NCBI GenBank assembly: GCA_023846275.1
Contig: CM043874.1
Coordinates: forward strand, 31,097,630 to 31,161,629
Source of the DNA: Vanilla planifolia
Lineage: Eukaryota > Streptophyta > Magnoliopsida > Asparagales > Orchidaceae
Reading direction: 5' to 3'
DNA: 64,000 nucleotides
Shown here: positions 1-12,700 of the stretch, one piece after another
How the letters are laid out: every line of letters starts with the position of its first letter
Position numbering within the stretch: the first letter of the stretch is position 1
The notes under the pieces: model-generated
Databases searched by the model: none
What the model saw: only the letters and a program-made list of their open reading frames with translations
Told to the model about the DNA's origin: nothing
Translations under genes and position numbers: made by a program

Positions 1-299
1 ATTTACATACAACCCCAACTAAAAGGATAAGAAAAAATACTAAACTTTGCCAAATCCTAGTATCATAAGTAAATTATTATAGCTCTTGCATTTTAAAGAA
101 AGTAAAGATGACTAAGAAAGAATCTTCTTTTTATTTTTTAAGCTTGCATTTTTCTTAGTTCTAGTTATGATTAAGACCAAAACACCACTAATAAACTCCT
201 TGAGTTAATGGCCAATATTTTCAATTGATTCAATTATTCAAACTTGAGAAGTATGATCTAAAACACTTATAAAAAGTATTAGTAAATAATGAAATAATT
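1..299 (+). other. Probable 5' part of the first gypsy RT, very decayed
   Basis: No open reading frame survives. Reading through stops, about 185-260 faintly resembles the RT stretch before the catalytic motif (a 'LxELxxANIF' pattern followed by a 'LRS' pattern). This would join the clear RT that starts near 346. A similar sequence also occurs at about 5297-5480, so part of this stretch may be a non-coding repeat instead. The window edge truncates the element. Confidence 0.3.
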
Positions 300-2460
300 T
301 TATTGTTATCAAACTAGTAGTATATAGACCAATGGTTCAACACTTTTGAGTTTTAGGTAATTCCTTCTAGACTAACAAACATACCAATTATATTCATGGA
401 TTTAATAAATTATAGTTTAAGTAATAATTGTACAAATCTATTGTAGTGTTTATTATTAATATTATAATATACTCCCAAAATGAATATAGCTAGATAATGC
501 ATTTAGACATGCTAGTATACAAGTTAAAAGAGCATCAAATATATGCTAATTAACCAAATGTAATTTATGGCTAAAACATGTATCCTTCTTGGGACATGTA
601 ATCAGTGTTGAGGGAGTATTTATAGATAAACAAAAAGTGATAATAATAACTAATTAGTTCAAACCTACCAATGTTATCCTATGAACGATTCTAAATTAGC
701 GAGCATCATATTTACTATAAAAAATAAGAGATACTACTTGTTTGGAATAAGGACTTAGGTATATTATGTCCAATAGAGTCTTATGAATATTTTTACACAA
801 AAAGAGTTGGATTTGAAATAAAGATATTGGCTTGAGGTATTTTGATATAGACATCACATATCATTTAGGAAAGATCAACATATTAGTAAATCCCTTAAAT
901 AGAAGGGAAAATTTAAATAATTTGAATGTCAAGTAAATGGAAGCATAATTATGCATCGAAATGGATTGGCTACAACTAAATATCACATCTTCTTTGAGCA
1001 TAAAGAATTTTTCTCAATTGATAATTATGGCAAATTAGTTGTAAAACTTCAAAGTATTCATAGATGATGACAAAGAAATATAAAAGATCAAGGAAAATTC
1101 TTGGATAATTAGAAATCCAATTATTATCAAAACAAAGGTAATTATCTTTTTACTTCAAGAATGTATTATATATAGTAGCACAAGAAGAGCCAAACTAAAT
1201 ATTATTCTGAGAAGCAAACATACTGAGATATATGGTGCATTTTATTGTGATAAGATTTATCGAGATATGAAGAAGAGTTTTCGATAGTAAAGAATAAAGA
1301 AAGATGCCCAAGATTATGTAAGTATTTAATTTGTTAATATAACTAAGGAGGCACCAAAAACCAGTAGATTACTATAATATCATTTATACTAGTATGCAAG
1401 TAGGTTGAGATATCTATGAATTTTGTGGTTGGTCATTGTATGACTAATCAAGGTTGACATTCCATTTGGGTAATCATAGACTGAAAGACAAAGACAAAGT
1501 AAATTTGACTAATCAAAATGACTTGTGTAATAAAAATGTTAAGCACAAGTTTATGTGAATGAAATAGTGATATTAGATAACTTGCCAAAGTTTACAATAT
1601 CTAATCATGATTCAAACTTTACATCATAATTTTGGAAAAAGGTTCAAGATGCAATTAGAATACAACTAAAGTTCAATGCAACCATTCATCCATAAATGGA
1701 TGGATAGATAAAGAGAATGATCTAAACTTTAGAAGATATGCCATGTCTATGTATATTGGATTTAATGGAAGCTAGGACACATATCTATCATTAATCAAGT
1801 TTGTATACAATAATAGTTATTAATCAAGTATAAAAATGACTCCCTTTAATATATTATATGGAAGGAAATGTCAATATCTATTATATGGGTATGATAAATT
1901 CAAAGAGGCTCTAATGAGATTGAAAATAATATCAAAAGCTATAGAGGTGTAATTAATTAAGGATATAATGCAAAAAACACATGATATAAAAAGAAGTATT
2001 ATCACTTTAAGCATAAAAGGTTAGAGTTTTAAGAAAGGGAGCATATCTTCATAAATGTAAACCTTATACAAGGAATCATAATATTTGATAAGGAAAGTTA
2101 AAATAGAGATATGTTGTTCTTTTTGAATTATCCAAAGAATTGATGAAGTTTCTTATAAAGGGGAATTTCAAATACCTTTAGCTAGAATACATAATGTATT
2201 CCACATTTCTTCATTAAGAAAGTATGCACTAAATTCATTGTAACTCAAATATCATGGAATTAAAACTAGATTTGAGATATGAAGAAAACTTGCTAAGATA
2301 TATATAAGGAAAATCTAGAAGTAAAGGAAAAAAGGAAATTATGTTTTCAAGTTTCTATTTAGAAATCAATCAAAAAAGAAAGTCATCTAAGAATTGGAAG
2401 AGGACATGAAGAAGTATTTTTAGTTAAATTGAATTTTAAGAACAAAATTCTAATAAGGAG
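300..2460 (+). mobile_element. Ty3/gypsy pol remnant: RT, RNase H, integrase
   Basis: Conserved gypsy blocks appear in the right order through many stops and frameshifts. An 'RLTN.P..FMDL' block is at about 370-405. The RT active-site stretch is at about 447-472, where the two catalytic Asp read as Ile-Asn. 'LLGHVISVEGV' is at 583-620. The RNase H/linker motif 'YHLGKINILVNPLNRR' is at 860-910. The integrase 'ISMNFVVG' block is near 1415, the degenerate 'HPQTDGQ' equivalent at 1685-1705, and 'FVYNNSYQSS' with 'GRK' at 1799-1870. The C-terminal 'VFHISSLRKY' is at about 2198-2230. The order RT-RH-INT is that of Ty3/gypsy, and the motif style is Del/Tekay-like. Gag and protease would lie left of the window. 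The element cannot encode an active protein. Confidence 0.85.
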
Positions 2461-2469
2461 AGAGAAATT

Positions 2470-3370
2470 TGTAACATCTCAAAAGAAATAAGAACTTATT
2501 TTATTAGTCATTTTTATTTTTAAAATTTTATTTATCTTTTTAAAAATCATATATCATTAAAAAGGGAATATGACCTAAAAGAAGGAAGGTTGTTTTGTGA
2601 AACCAAAATTTTAATGAGTATTACAACCTAAAGAGGGCTCAATTTGATAAGTCCATGACCAATTATCTTTAACTACTAGCACATGTTGCTTTACTATTTC
2701 TATTGGCTAGGTGACCTCTATTTAATGTGTTGTTAATGACCTATTAAGGAGTTGCATAAGACTGTACAATAGCTCTTTTTCATTATTGAGGTGCATGGTT
2801 TTTTTTTGATTTAGTGGGGTTATTGCTTCATCTTAGAATGATTAGAATGATATTGGCATAAAAGAATAATAACTACTAGCAACCAATGTTCTGGTTCAAT
2901 ATAAATCATGATAAGTATTCTATGGTGTCAACACACCATTGTCAAGTTTAGTTGATGTAGATGCATTATGATATGCCATTTTTTAAGTATGACTGTGCTA
3001 TATTTGAATTCACATGTCTGATATGACCTAAGAACCAATGTCAAAATACGAAGTAGTGCTAAAATGAATAATGTCTACTTTGAAGGGGTATACGTGGCTG
3101 ATGCAAGAGGTCATGTAATCGCCATAGTTTGATTGCATAGATATTACTTTCAATATGTGTATTTGTTTGATAAAGAGCAGGGTTACAACATAATGGTATG
3201 ATGTTTAATCTTTGATACTTATTGAACACTCCAAGGTACTTTGAAGACCACTATTTAGTATCTTCAATGGTGCATAACTTGTTCATTAAAAACTACACCT
3301 GATTTATACTAAATAAGCTAATTAGAATAGAATGCTAAACATTTAAAGCTTGACTCATCAAACACAAATG
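2470..3370 (+). mobile_element. Probable 3' LTR of the first gypsy element, far end undefined
   Basis: The sequence beginning TGTAACATCTC at 2470 follows directly after the pol C-terminal region and a purine-rich stretch (2455-2468). Plant gypsy 3' LTRs commonly begin with TGTAACA in that position. No second LTR copy is inside the window, so the far boundary cannot be set. I see no gene in this stretch. Confidence 0.35.
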
Positions 3371-3374
3371 TGAC

Positions 3375-3925
3375 TTAACAAGTTGGCTCATAGAAAACAA
3401 GTAGTTTGAACCTTGCAAAAAAGCTTCATGGCTTACTTTTTTCCAAGTCGTCTAATGCTATCTATGGCATTTAATTGTATCACCCAATAAGACACCATTC
3501 ATATATTTTCCATTTATTAAAGAATTCCATTAAGGAGATTGTGAATCATTACAGTATATATTAGAAATAATGCTAGAACATGTTTAGAGAGAATCAATCT
3601 ACCTCTCATGGAGAGTAATCGTTTTTTTAAATTACAAGGTTTTTGCTTATCTTATCAAGAAGATATTGAAAATGAAAAACTATTTTTCTTCCCTTAAATA
3701 GGTGTATTCAAGATAATTGAATGGAAAATTGCTACATCTAAATCTTAAAAGTTTTCTAAGATTACAAGCATTTATAAGTTTATAGTTTTCACCATAAATA
3801 ATAAAACTACTTTGTGAGTTGATTTGTAGTCCAAATGATACTTACAATTCTTGTAAGAAGTGCATGATATTAGCCAAAGATCTTTTATGACCTTTAGTGA
3901 ATGTGATGAAATCCCAATCATCAAT
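3375..3925 (-). mobile_element. L1-type LINE reverse transcriptase fragment
   Basis: On the minus strand, starting at 3925, the reading gives an 'IDD' active-site remnant and then 'FITFTKGHKRSL'. These are followed by 'GLQINSQ.SF' and a 'FPFNYLE' block, the equivalent of the 'LPFTYLG' motif of plant L1 elements. After a frameshift, at about 3655-3540, comes a 'KISKNLV..KNDYS' stretch matching the L1 'LLSMGGRLILIKHVL' region. This is the C-terminal half of an L1-type non-LTR RT. It is truncated upstream at about 3925, beside the 66-bp repeat pair. Stops and frameshifts are frequent, so the copy is dead. Confidence 0.75.
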
Positions 3926-3952
3926 GACTGTCCTCTAGCCGGCATCCAACCA

Positions 3953-4107
3953 AGCACATAACACTAGGCAGATATCTTATCCGAAGATCGATACCCTGCG
4001 ATCCAACACGCTGAGCCTGGTGTAAATCATCATGGAGTCATAGCACATAACACTAGGCAGATATCTGATCCGAAGATCGATACCCTGCGATCCCACACGC
4101 TGAGCCT
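3953..4107. repeat. Near-perfect 66-bp direct repeat pair with 23-bp spacer
   Basis: Copies are at 3953-4018 and 4042-4107, with a period of 89 bp. By eye they differ at only two positions. The unit is much richer in G+C than its surroundings and contains a short dyad (GATCG...CGATC). It lies immediately upstream of the point where the L1 RT fragment begins. I do not recognise its origin. The high similarity suggests a younger duplication than the other repeats here. Confidence 0.9.
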
Positions 4108-5879
4108 AGAGGTATTAACCTTTTCTCTTAACTTTGGATGCCTTTTTATGGTCCTTTCAAAGCTCTCAATTGGATTCAAATTCCTTTATTATTTTTGTGT
4201 TAAAAATAGACAAACAGGCTGTTAATCACATTATGACTTAATCATATTATTCAATATAAGGGACCATGAAAGTATGATGCAACACTATTTGATTAGTTCA
4301 TTTCTTAGTTATCAATGGATTGCCCTTATATGATGAAGCATCATATAGATATGAATAGCACAATTTAACATTTTTGTATTCTTGAGAAATTTTGTACAAT
4401 GTAAGATCATACAATATAGTGACTACATTGACAATCTCATTCACACTAATCATAACATGTTATATTTGTATGATAACTAGATCATACTCATATGATGTAA
4501 ATCTACTCAATATATGGTAGTTTCAATACTAGAAACTGAGGTAAAATGTCATCATATAAGTACAAAGATAGTATTATAAAGTATGATAGAGAACTACTCG
4601 CTCATAGCCTAAGTCCTCACTTCTTAATATACGAATATATTGATCATACTCAAACAAACAAACTGTTATCAAATGACATAATTTCCAATTTATATAACAT
4701 TTCTTAGTAATATCCTCATCCAATCCTTTAGAAGAATACATCCTATAAATACGACAAGTAACATCATACTAAAATGAAACTTAAAAAACACTAACCTCAA
4801 AATGGATCTCTTAGGGTAAAGCAATAGTGTACTTGTATAATTGGGGTATCATACACATAAGAATAGTATAAATATACATATTACTTAAGATCACACTTAA
4901 CTGACACTTTATATGATCTTTATGACTACTTGTAGTATACAATGGGTAAGCTCATACAAGTACGATTAGTACTAACAATACAATCCTAACTCAAATTTCA
5001 TTCCTTATCAACTTTAATTTAATTAAAAAATAATTAATAATACAACCTATAATTAATGCAATACTTTGAGGTGCAAAAAATGAATGTAAACAAACTAAAT
5101 GAAATTCATGCTAAAAAAAATCTTTATGAGTGAAAACATGCTTTTAAAACCATTTAATCACTCTCACTCAATTCTTATCAAAATCTAAATACTTTAAGAA
5201 ATTATAATTATAAGTTTTAATATTATATTACTACAAAAAAGAGACTCAATAAATATCTCCTCCTTGTCTTGCTCGAGTCCATGTTTCTCCTAATGCTATA
5301 ATTATCACCCAAACACCACTGTTAAGCTTTTTGAGTAAATTGATGAAGCTCTCCACATGATTATTTGATATGTACTTAACATTTATGATCTAAAAATAAG
5401 TAAAACATGTATTGGTAATAATAATACAATGATTTTGTTGTCATAAAAACTAGTGTAATGACCAAGGGTACAATAATCCCTCTTTTTTTATGAAAACAAA
5501 ACTATTAAAAAAATATAGAAATAAAAGGATACTAAATCACACAATCACATAAATGCTCCCACTAGATTCATGTTCCCTCTAGAGGTATGCAATTTAAGAA
5601 ATTTTAAATAAAACATTGAGATGCATGGAAGCTTTTCATTTCTCACCTTTCTCTCTCCTTTTTTGTCGGTCATCAAAAGATAAAACAAACCTAAAATAAG
5701 CAAAGAAGGGGTGCATAGCTATATAATTTCTAGGAATACTAAAATAGAAGATCAAGTATTCACTATAGTAAATCATGTTAAAAACATCAATTTTTGAATA
5801 ATAAAATAAGTAAATAATCATTAAGGGGTTCATTTACATAAGTACTTATAAAGAACATGTATAAAATAAAAACAAGTTA
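4108..5879. other. AT-rich spacer with TCATAC/GTATGA-rich block
   Basis: No gene is supported. From about 4380 to 5010 the sequence is dense in short words of the type TCATAC/GTATGA and GTACGA, like blocks at 56150-56720 and 61640-62290, probably decayed LTR sequence of one family. 5297-5480 resembles 161-345 near the window start. Confidence 0.5.
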
Positions 5880-7000
5880 GCATGGGTTCATAAGATTCTC
5901 ATCATTTTTGGGTTAAACAAGGGAAGCATGCTTATAAGCATCACAATTAAACTTTAGACTTTGGAACCCAAAAAGATTTGGGTTCACGCAATCCATAATC
6001 ATGTGAAGTAACATTTCTAGGTACATTAGTTTTCTTTACAACCCATACATAAGTAAGATACCTTGAATTCACATTCATTCTTTTCTTATAATCCTTAGAA
6101 ATTTGATCTTTCTTCAAGCAATAATTACAAGTATCTCACACTTAGCCTATTTTGCATATTCTTTTATCCCTAAGTGCACTCAGACTAATGCTCCAATTAT
6201 ACTTGGATAGCCACCTTTCCCTTTATGAACCCTCCAATTTAATTATCATGGTTACTATGAGCTAACCAAAATAAACCATGTCTCCATACTAATTGGTCAT
6301 CCAGTTGACTAAGGAATTGGTTTAACCTATGTTGGGGAACCCACCAACATATATTGACATGTAAATGGTATCAAAGAAAACCTATAAACCTACCAAAAAA
6401 ATCCACATCTCCATATTGTTAAAATATCATCATATAATCCACAAATCATTTAAAAATCCAAGTCTAGCATATGAAAAATGAAATAAAATATACATATATC
6501 AATGTCCATAAAAATGTCTCATACAAAACAAAAATTTATTAAATAAAAAACACTATTATGCATAAAATATGAAAACTATTACTAATCACCATGAAATGTA
6601 ACATCAATGTTAGAACTATTAGATGCTTTAACTCTAAACCTCCCAACTATATCTCTTGAGCAAGGTCATAACTCCTAGACCTACATGCAATATAAGGGGT
6701 ATAAGCCCTAAAGTTCAGTAAGAAAGCATCAAATCCTGCATCTCAATAATTCAAAATTCAAATTTTAAACTTGCTTGATATTCAAAATTTAAATGCATTT
6801 AAATTTTAAATAATTAATTTTTTAAAAAAAGGTAATTAATCAAGAAGAAGCATACCTTGATTAATTAAGTTTCTATTGATCTAGCCAATTTGATAAATGT
6901 AAACATTCTTCCTACTTTAATTTAGATTTCATCCTTGAAATCCACAAAAATAGCTCTAAGTATATGCATCAAATCTCAATCTCAACCACCCAAATAGTAG
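5880..7000 (-). mobile_element. Probable 3' LTR of the minus-strand gypsy at 7000-8760
   Basis: This lies immediately beyond the pol C-terminus of the minus-strand gypsy and contains no coding signal. The block at 6640-6735 has the 'ctcc.agacctac...TATAAG..cta.agttcagtaag' texture seen in many plant gypsy LTRs. The partner LTR was not found, so the boundaries are guesses. Confidence 0.35.
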
Positions 7001-8760
7001 CTCACTCCTCATTATTCCACAAAACAATTACTATAAGAAAACTTTTGTTACTTAGTAATTAGATACTAAACTCTAGAATACAAAATGGCATTCCTAGTAA
7101 GAAGCATCTACCTATAGTTGAAGATCTTTTGGTTCTTTTTAAAGAATATAAGAAAGAACTAGTACATACTTCTTCAAATTAAACACATTGAAAACATCTT
7201 GTTTTCCAACCAAAAAATTTAGTAACTAGCATTAGCATGCCACTAACCCAAGTTTCTTCATGATCCTGTAACATCTAAAGTATCTAGGTTTAAATTTAGA
7301 AGCTTTTTGAAACTTGAGAAATTCTTACATAGGCCTACCTTTAAAAATACTTGATTTCCAACCTTAAAGCTTACCATTCAATGCTTATTATTTAAGTATT
7401 TCTTTTAATAATCTTGAACTACACCTAGTTCTTATAAAATATACAAACCTCCATAGTAGATTTTTAATACTCTATCATTGAAACATTTGCTTGAACTCAC
7501 CATTAACCCTATATAAAGGAGATCTACAATGTTATTGCATATAATCTCATATAGTGCCATACCAATGGCTAACTAATACCTATTATTATAAACAAACTCT
7601 ATTAGTGATACTTGTTTGAACTAAGTGATAGAATAAGTCTACAAACTAAGCTTCAATAGATCATTTATGATCTAGATTGTCCTTTCTGATTAACCATCTA
7701 TCTAAGGATGATAAGCTATACTAAACTAAGGAGTGGGGCCTAAATCTTGATATAGATAATTCCAAAACTAAGAAGCAAACATAGTATCTCCAACCAAGAT
7801 AATCATGCATGGTACACCATGTAAACAAATAATCAGCTACATATATAGCTCTACCAATTTGTCAGTAGAATATATCTTCTTTACAGTAAGAAAATAAGTT
7901 GTTTTAGTCAATTGATCCAATACTGCCTAAATAATATTGTAGCCTTGGCTAGTCCTTAGGAAGCCAACCCATGGTAATCTTATCTTATTTCTATTTTGGT
8001 ATGGCCAAGTTCTAAAGTAAATTATTGGGCTTGTGATGTTCAACTTTAATGTCTAACAGATCACACATTTTTAAACATAATGAGTCACATCCTTCTTTAA
8101 ACCTTTCCACCAAAAAGTGGCCTTGAGGTTCCTATATATTTTGGGCTCCCTTAAGTGAATCGCTAACTTATTATCATGAACTTCTCTTAGTAGATTATTT
8201 CTAAACTTCTGGTGTTGTTGGATAAACCACCTGTCATAATAGATCAAGATGTCATCTTTGATAGCAAAGTCCTTAGGCTCTTTCTATTATAATGTGGTAA
8301 TCACCTCTTAAAGCTCTAGATTCTTCTACTCTAATAATCCTAGATAATAAGTGTACTAGTTGGGTTACCAATTCCTATACTACTAACTAAGTTTAAACTC
8401 TATTAATATCAAACTTATCCTCTCTCTGTCTTATGTCTCCACAAGCATAGATCTGAGAGCTATGCCTCCACTTAAGGTATCAACTACCAAGTTTGGTTAG
8501 CACTTATAAAACTTAATATCCAATTCATAATTTTTATGAGTTAGAACCAATCCTACTACCTTAAATTTAGCTCTCTCTAAGGGAAGATATCCCTAAGGAT
8601 TTTATGATTAGAGAATATCTCAACCTTAACCCCATAAAAATAATGTCACAAAATCTTAAAGAAAATACCTCTATTCGTAATTCCAAGTTATGAATTGGGT
8701 AATTGCAATGTCATGCTCACACAATTGCCTAGATGCATAAGTCACAACCTGTCTACTTGA
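7000..8760 (-). mobile_element. Ty3/gypsy remnant: RNase H and integrase
   Basis: Read on the minus strand from 8760 downward, 'SRQVVTYASRQL' of RNase H is at about 8755-8715. A 'KANLVVDTLS' linker (the usual 'KANVVADALSR') follows at about 8500-8465. The integrase 'LIEFVYNN..Y..AIGM' block is at about 7610-7550. The C-terminal 'DVFNVFNLKKYV' block is at about 7190-7150. The usual RT, protease and gag are not seen upstream of 8760, so the element is 5'-truncated or deleted. It carries many stops. The motif set is Del/Tekay-like. Confidence 0.75.
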
Positions 8761-9149
8761 AAAGGATGTAGATTTGTGTGAATCACTTCATGTAGACATA
8801 TTGACCTTCTTGTCCTTCTTATATATTTCTTGTTCATACTTTTCTTCTTCTCTATCAATTTGGCACTATTAGGGCTATATTTCCAAACACTTTGCATTTA
8901 TGATAATGTACCTCTGCTTTCTTTCTTTTATCTTTATAATTTTTCTCCTTTTAGATTTAATTTACTTATTTGAAGTGATGGAGAGGTACAAAAGTTCCTT
9001 GACTTCAAGATGATGTGGTAGTCAAATAAAAGGAATCCAAGTTCAAAAATAAAAAAAGAACTATTTAGGTACTTCTCATGTTGTAAATGTAAGGTGCTAG
9101 ATGTGTACTTTGTAGGTAGACTGATGAACAGGTAGCATGCATGCAATTG
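8761..9149. other. AT-rich spacer, nothing recognised
   Basis: It lies between two minus-strand gypsy remnants. A 70-codon minus-strand open frame at 8934-9146 has no recognisable motif and the composition of chance. Confidence 0.4.
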
Positions 9150-9746
9150 CTATAGTGTCAACTAAGCAATTACTATAATACAAGGTTTAACATTACAAAT
9201 AAATAGCTTAAGGGTAATTGGATGATCACTAATGATGAAAAATAGATTAAGAAAAAAGGAGGAAAGATAACACTTACCAAAGCACAAAGGAAGGGAAAGC
9301 CACTATGCTTCACCCACACACAAGCCATCAAGAGAATAAAAAGGATAACTCAAAAAATCAAATTACCTAATTTCATTTCAAATTTTGGGGCTATTTACAC
9401 TTCTTCACTATAATCACAAACACTAACTGACATCAACTAATATATAATTTTGCAAAACTAAGAAAGCATTAACACCCACTTTGTAAAATAACCAACTATT
9501 AACACCATTTTGTAATTCAAATTGAATAACTAGATGCTTCACATATTTTTGAAAAATGTTTTCCATAATTATCATGATTATTTAAAGCGAACTTCATGGG
9601 TTGGTCTAAAACTAGCTTATATGGGCTTTCATTTCAAGCTTTATGATGAGTTCCTAAAAATTTAATTTGATTGTCTTATACTTAAGACCTTGTTATACAT
9701 CTATGTCATCCTTGAGTTACAATGTCATTGGTTGGTGTTACAACAC
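9150..9746 (-). mobile_element. 3' LTR of the Reina-like gypsy element
   Basis: On the minus strand a purine tract (CTGAGTGGAGGTG, 9758-9742) is followed at 9746-9742 by TGTTGTAACACC. This matches a polypurine tract next to the start of a 3' LTR in Reina-like elements. The 5' LTR counterpart was not identified near 13500-14230, so the far end near 9150 is approximate. Confidence 0.45.
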
Positions 9747-12700
9747 CTCCACTCAGATAAGAGGAACTCTACTCCATAGACTTAAAATCAAGAAAATCAT
9801 CTATCAATTATGGAGCAATGTTCTCTAATATTTTTCTAGTCATCCAAGTGACCAGTAGAGGTGATGGATTTTTCCAATGGATGAGAAACCTATGTGGCAA
9901 GGTGGTACTATAATGCTTCTCATTAATGATAATTCTTTCAACTATAAAAAACTGAGGCATTGAAGGTATTAGTAATTGTTTATTATTTCCACTTACATGA
10001 GAGTCATCCTCCTCCTCCTCTTCCTCCTTGTAAATTTTCTTTATATGGTAGAATGTCCTTAATATTAAAAATTGGATGAATGAATACGTTAAGTGGAAGT
10101 TCAAGAACACAAGAGTTTGCACCAATTTTTCTAATTATTGAAAACTCCACAAGCTCATGCATATAAATAATTAGTAGGGCTATATATTTAGCTGCTTTTT
10201 GTTTTGTTGGCTTGTTTACAAAAGTAGCATTGAAAAATAATTCGTTCAACTTCTTATTTTATGAAGCACCAATAAAATTAGGTTTTAATTAAATTAAAGG
10301 TTTTATCTCTTTACATTTATCCATCAATATCTCTTGCATGTAATTTGGTTATTAATAAGTCTCTAAGCGATCTTTAAGAAATGTGCAAATATTTTCCTCT
10401 AAATAAATATTCTTTGATATTAACAAAATCACTACTACTTTTTAAAGGTTTATTGTTTAAATAAACATAGATATACTTAAATTAAAACAAAGTGAAAGTT
10501 ATCTTTAATTCTACAAAAACCTAGAACTTGGGATTCTAAAGATGAAATTACTAAAATTGTTCTTGATAATGCATCTACAAATTTATTCTCATTATTAGGT
10601 TTATGTTTTAAAATAAATAAGACATATTTTAGGTATTTAATCCATTTAGCATACCTATGGTTCAAGTTTTGTTGACTATTAATGTATTTTAAAGCATGAT
10701 GATAGATATTCAAAAGAATTTTTTTATGCAACAAATAGTACATCAATGTTTTAAAAATTGAATGATTACATAAAATTCTCTATCATAAGTAGAGTATCAT
10801 TATTTATATCATTCACATTTTTGCTAAAGTATGTTGTTAATGGATTACTTCGATTAAGTCTACCACCAATTCTAATTCTAGAAGCATCACAAAAAAATTC
10901 AAAAATTATATTAAAATTAGGTAAATGTAATATAGGAGTAGTGGTCATATGATGCTTGATTTGATCAAATGTTTATTATGTAAATTCATTCCACATAAGT
11001 TTATTTTGCTTTAAACATTCAATTAGTGATGCAATTATTATGCTAAAAGTTTATACGAATATTCTATAAGAAGTGGCAAGTCCATGAAAACTTCTATGTG
11101 GTTATAGTCATTAGAATTGGCCAATCTAAAATAGCTTTAATATTTTGAGGGTTTAATTAGAGACCATCTGAAAAGACTAAAAATCCTAAGAAGTTTAATT
11201 TATCTTACATAAAAGAATGCTTCTTGAGGTTTATATATAATTGTTCTAACTTAAATTTTTCACAAACTAATCTAAGATGTTCTAAGTGAGAGGTTTCATC
11301 AAAAATATAAATTAAAATATCATCAAGATAAACAATCATTAATTTTCTTTTTAATGGATTAAGGATTGTATTTATTAAAAGCATGAAAGTGCTTGGAGTA
11401 TTTGATATACCAAATAAGATAACTAACTATCCATAAAGGCCATCAACTATTTTAATGGTTATTTTCCATTCATGTCCTAGCCAAATCTTAATTTGATGGT
11501 AACCACTTCTAATATCTAGTTTTATGAAAATATTGGAGCCTAAAATGATATCTGACATGTCATCATATCATAGAATTAGAGATAGACATTTTATTGTTAT
11601 CTTATTCAAGGCATGATTACTGATGTACATAGACTATGAACCATCTTTTTTACGTGCGAGAAGGGCAAGAGCTATGCATGGGCTAAGATTCTCTTATTGA
11701 AAACTCTTTTAGAGAAGTTCATCTACTCAATATTTCAATTTTTCATATTCACTTTGGCTCATTATATAGTGTAGGAGCTTTGGTAGTTGAAAACCTATTA
11801 ACTGGTTTTTTGTATGTTATATTTTTCCAGAGGGACTTAACTCATTAGGGAGCTACTCTAAGATGATATCTATAAATTAAGATCAGAGTTCATTTATCTT
11901 TGGTGGATAGGTAATTTTCGAATGAGTTTATTGAACCACTCTCACATGCATGATACAGAAGGAGGTTGGATTAGTGAATTGTCTATTCAGCATCTTAAAT
12001 CCAATTCTATTAATAATAAGACAAACTTTATGTGAACCAAAATTTATCCTAAAAATGTGATTAACTTATCTTTAATGATTTTCTTTTAAATTTGACTAGG
12101 TTGATCATAAAGAATAGCCTTGTGATCTAAGAGTTTTCAATTAGTTTTAAAGATAGTAGTTTTATGGTTTTACCACTAAATTAGAAGACATAAGTATTTT
12201 GTTACTATAATGAATTACATTCATATCATACAACCAAGGCCTACAAAGTAGAATATATGTTATATCCATGGAAAAGACATCACACCAAACTTTGTCTTCA
12301 TAACTTCCCACTTTTAAGGGATCAAGACATCTAAATGTTTGCTAATAAAATGTGTTATTCACCCAATTCACAAGAAATGGATGTGGATGTGGTTCTATTT
12401 TAAATTTTTCTCATGATAAAGTACATATATAGATAACTTCATGGCACTTCAATTGTTAATGACTAATCTTTTCATTACATATGACAAAATGCTAAAAATG
12501 TTTTTGCTTCTCTGATCTTCGAAGTCAACATTTTTACATTATTAAACATCACATGACTTAGGTATGTGTTTCTTCTTTCTCATAATGTTTCTCATATGTT
12601 AAGAGTATTTTCATCTTCTAGCTCTTCATGATCAAAATCTATAGTTTCATCTTAGTTAATAAGATGGAGATTGCTTACTAAGATGACTTAGTTTTTAAAA

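Noticed and set aside
10758-10952. 64-codon plus-strand ORF
   Set aside because: It is the antisense shadow of the gypsy RT/RNase H junction at 10766-10948 on the minus strand.
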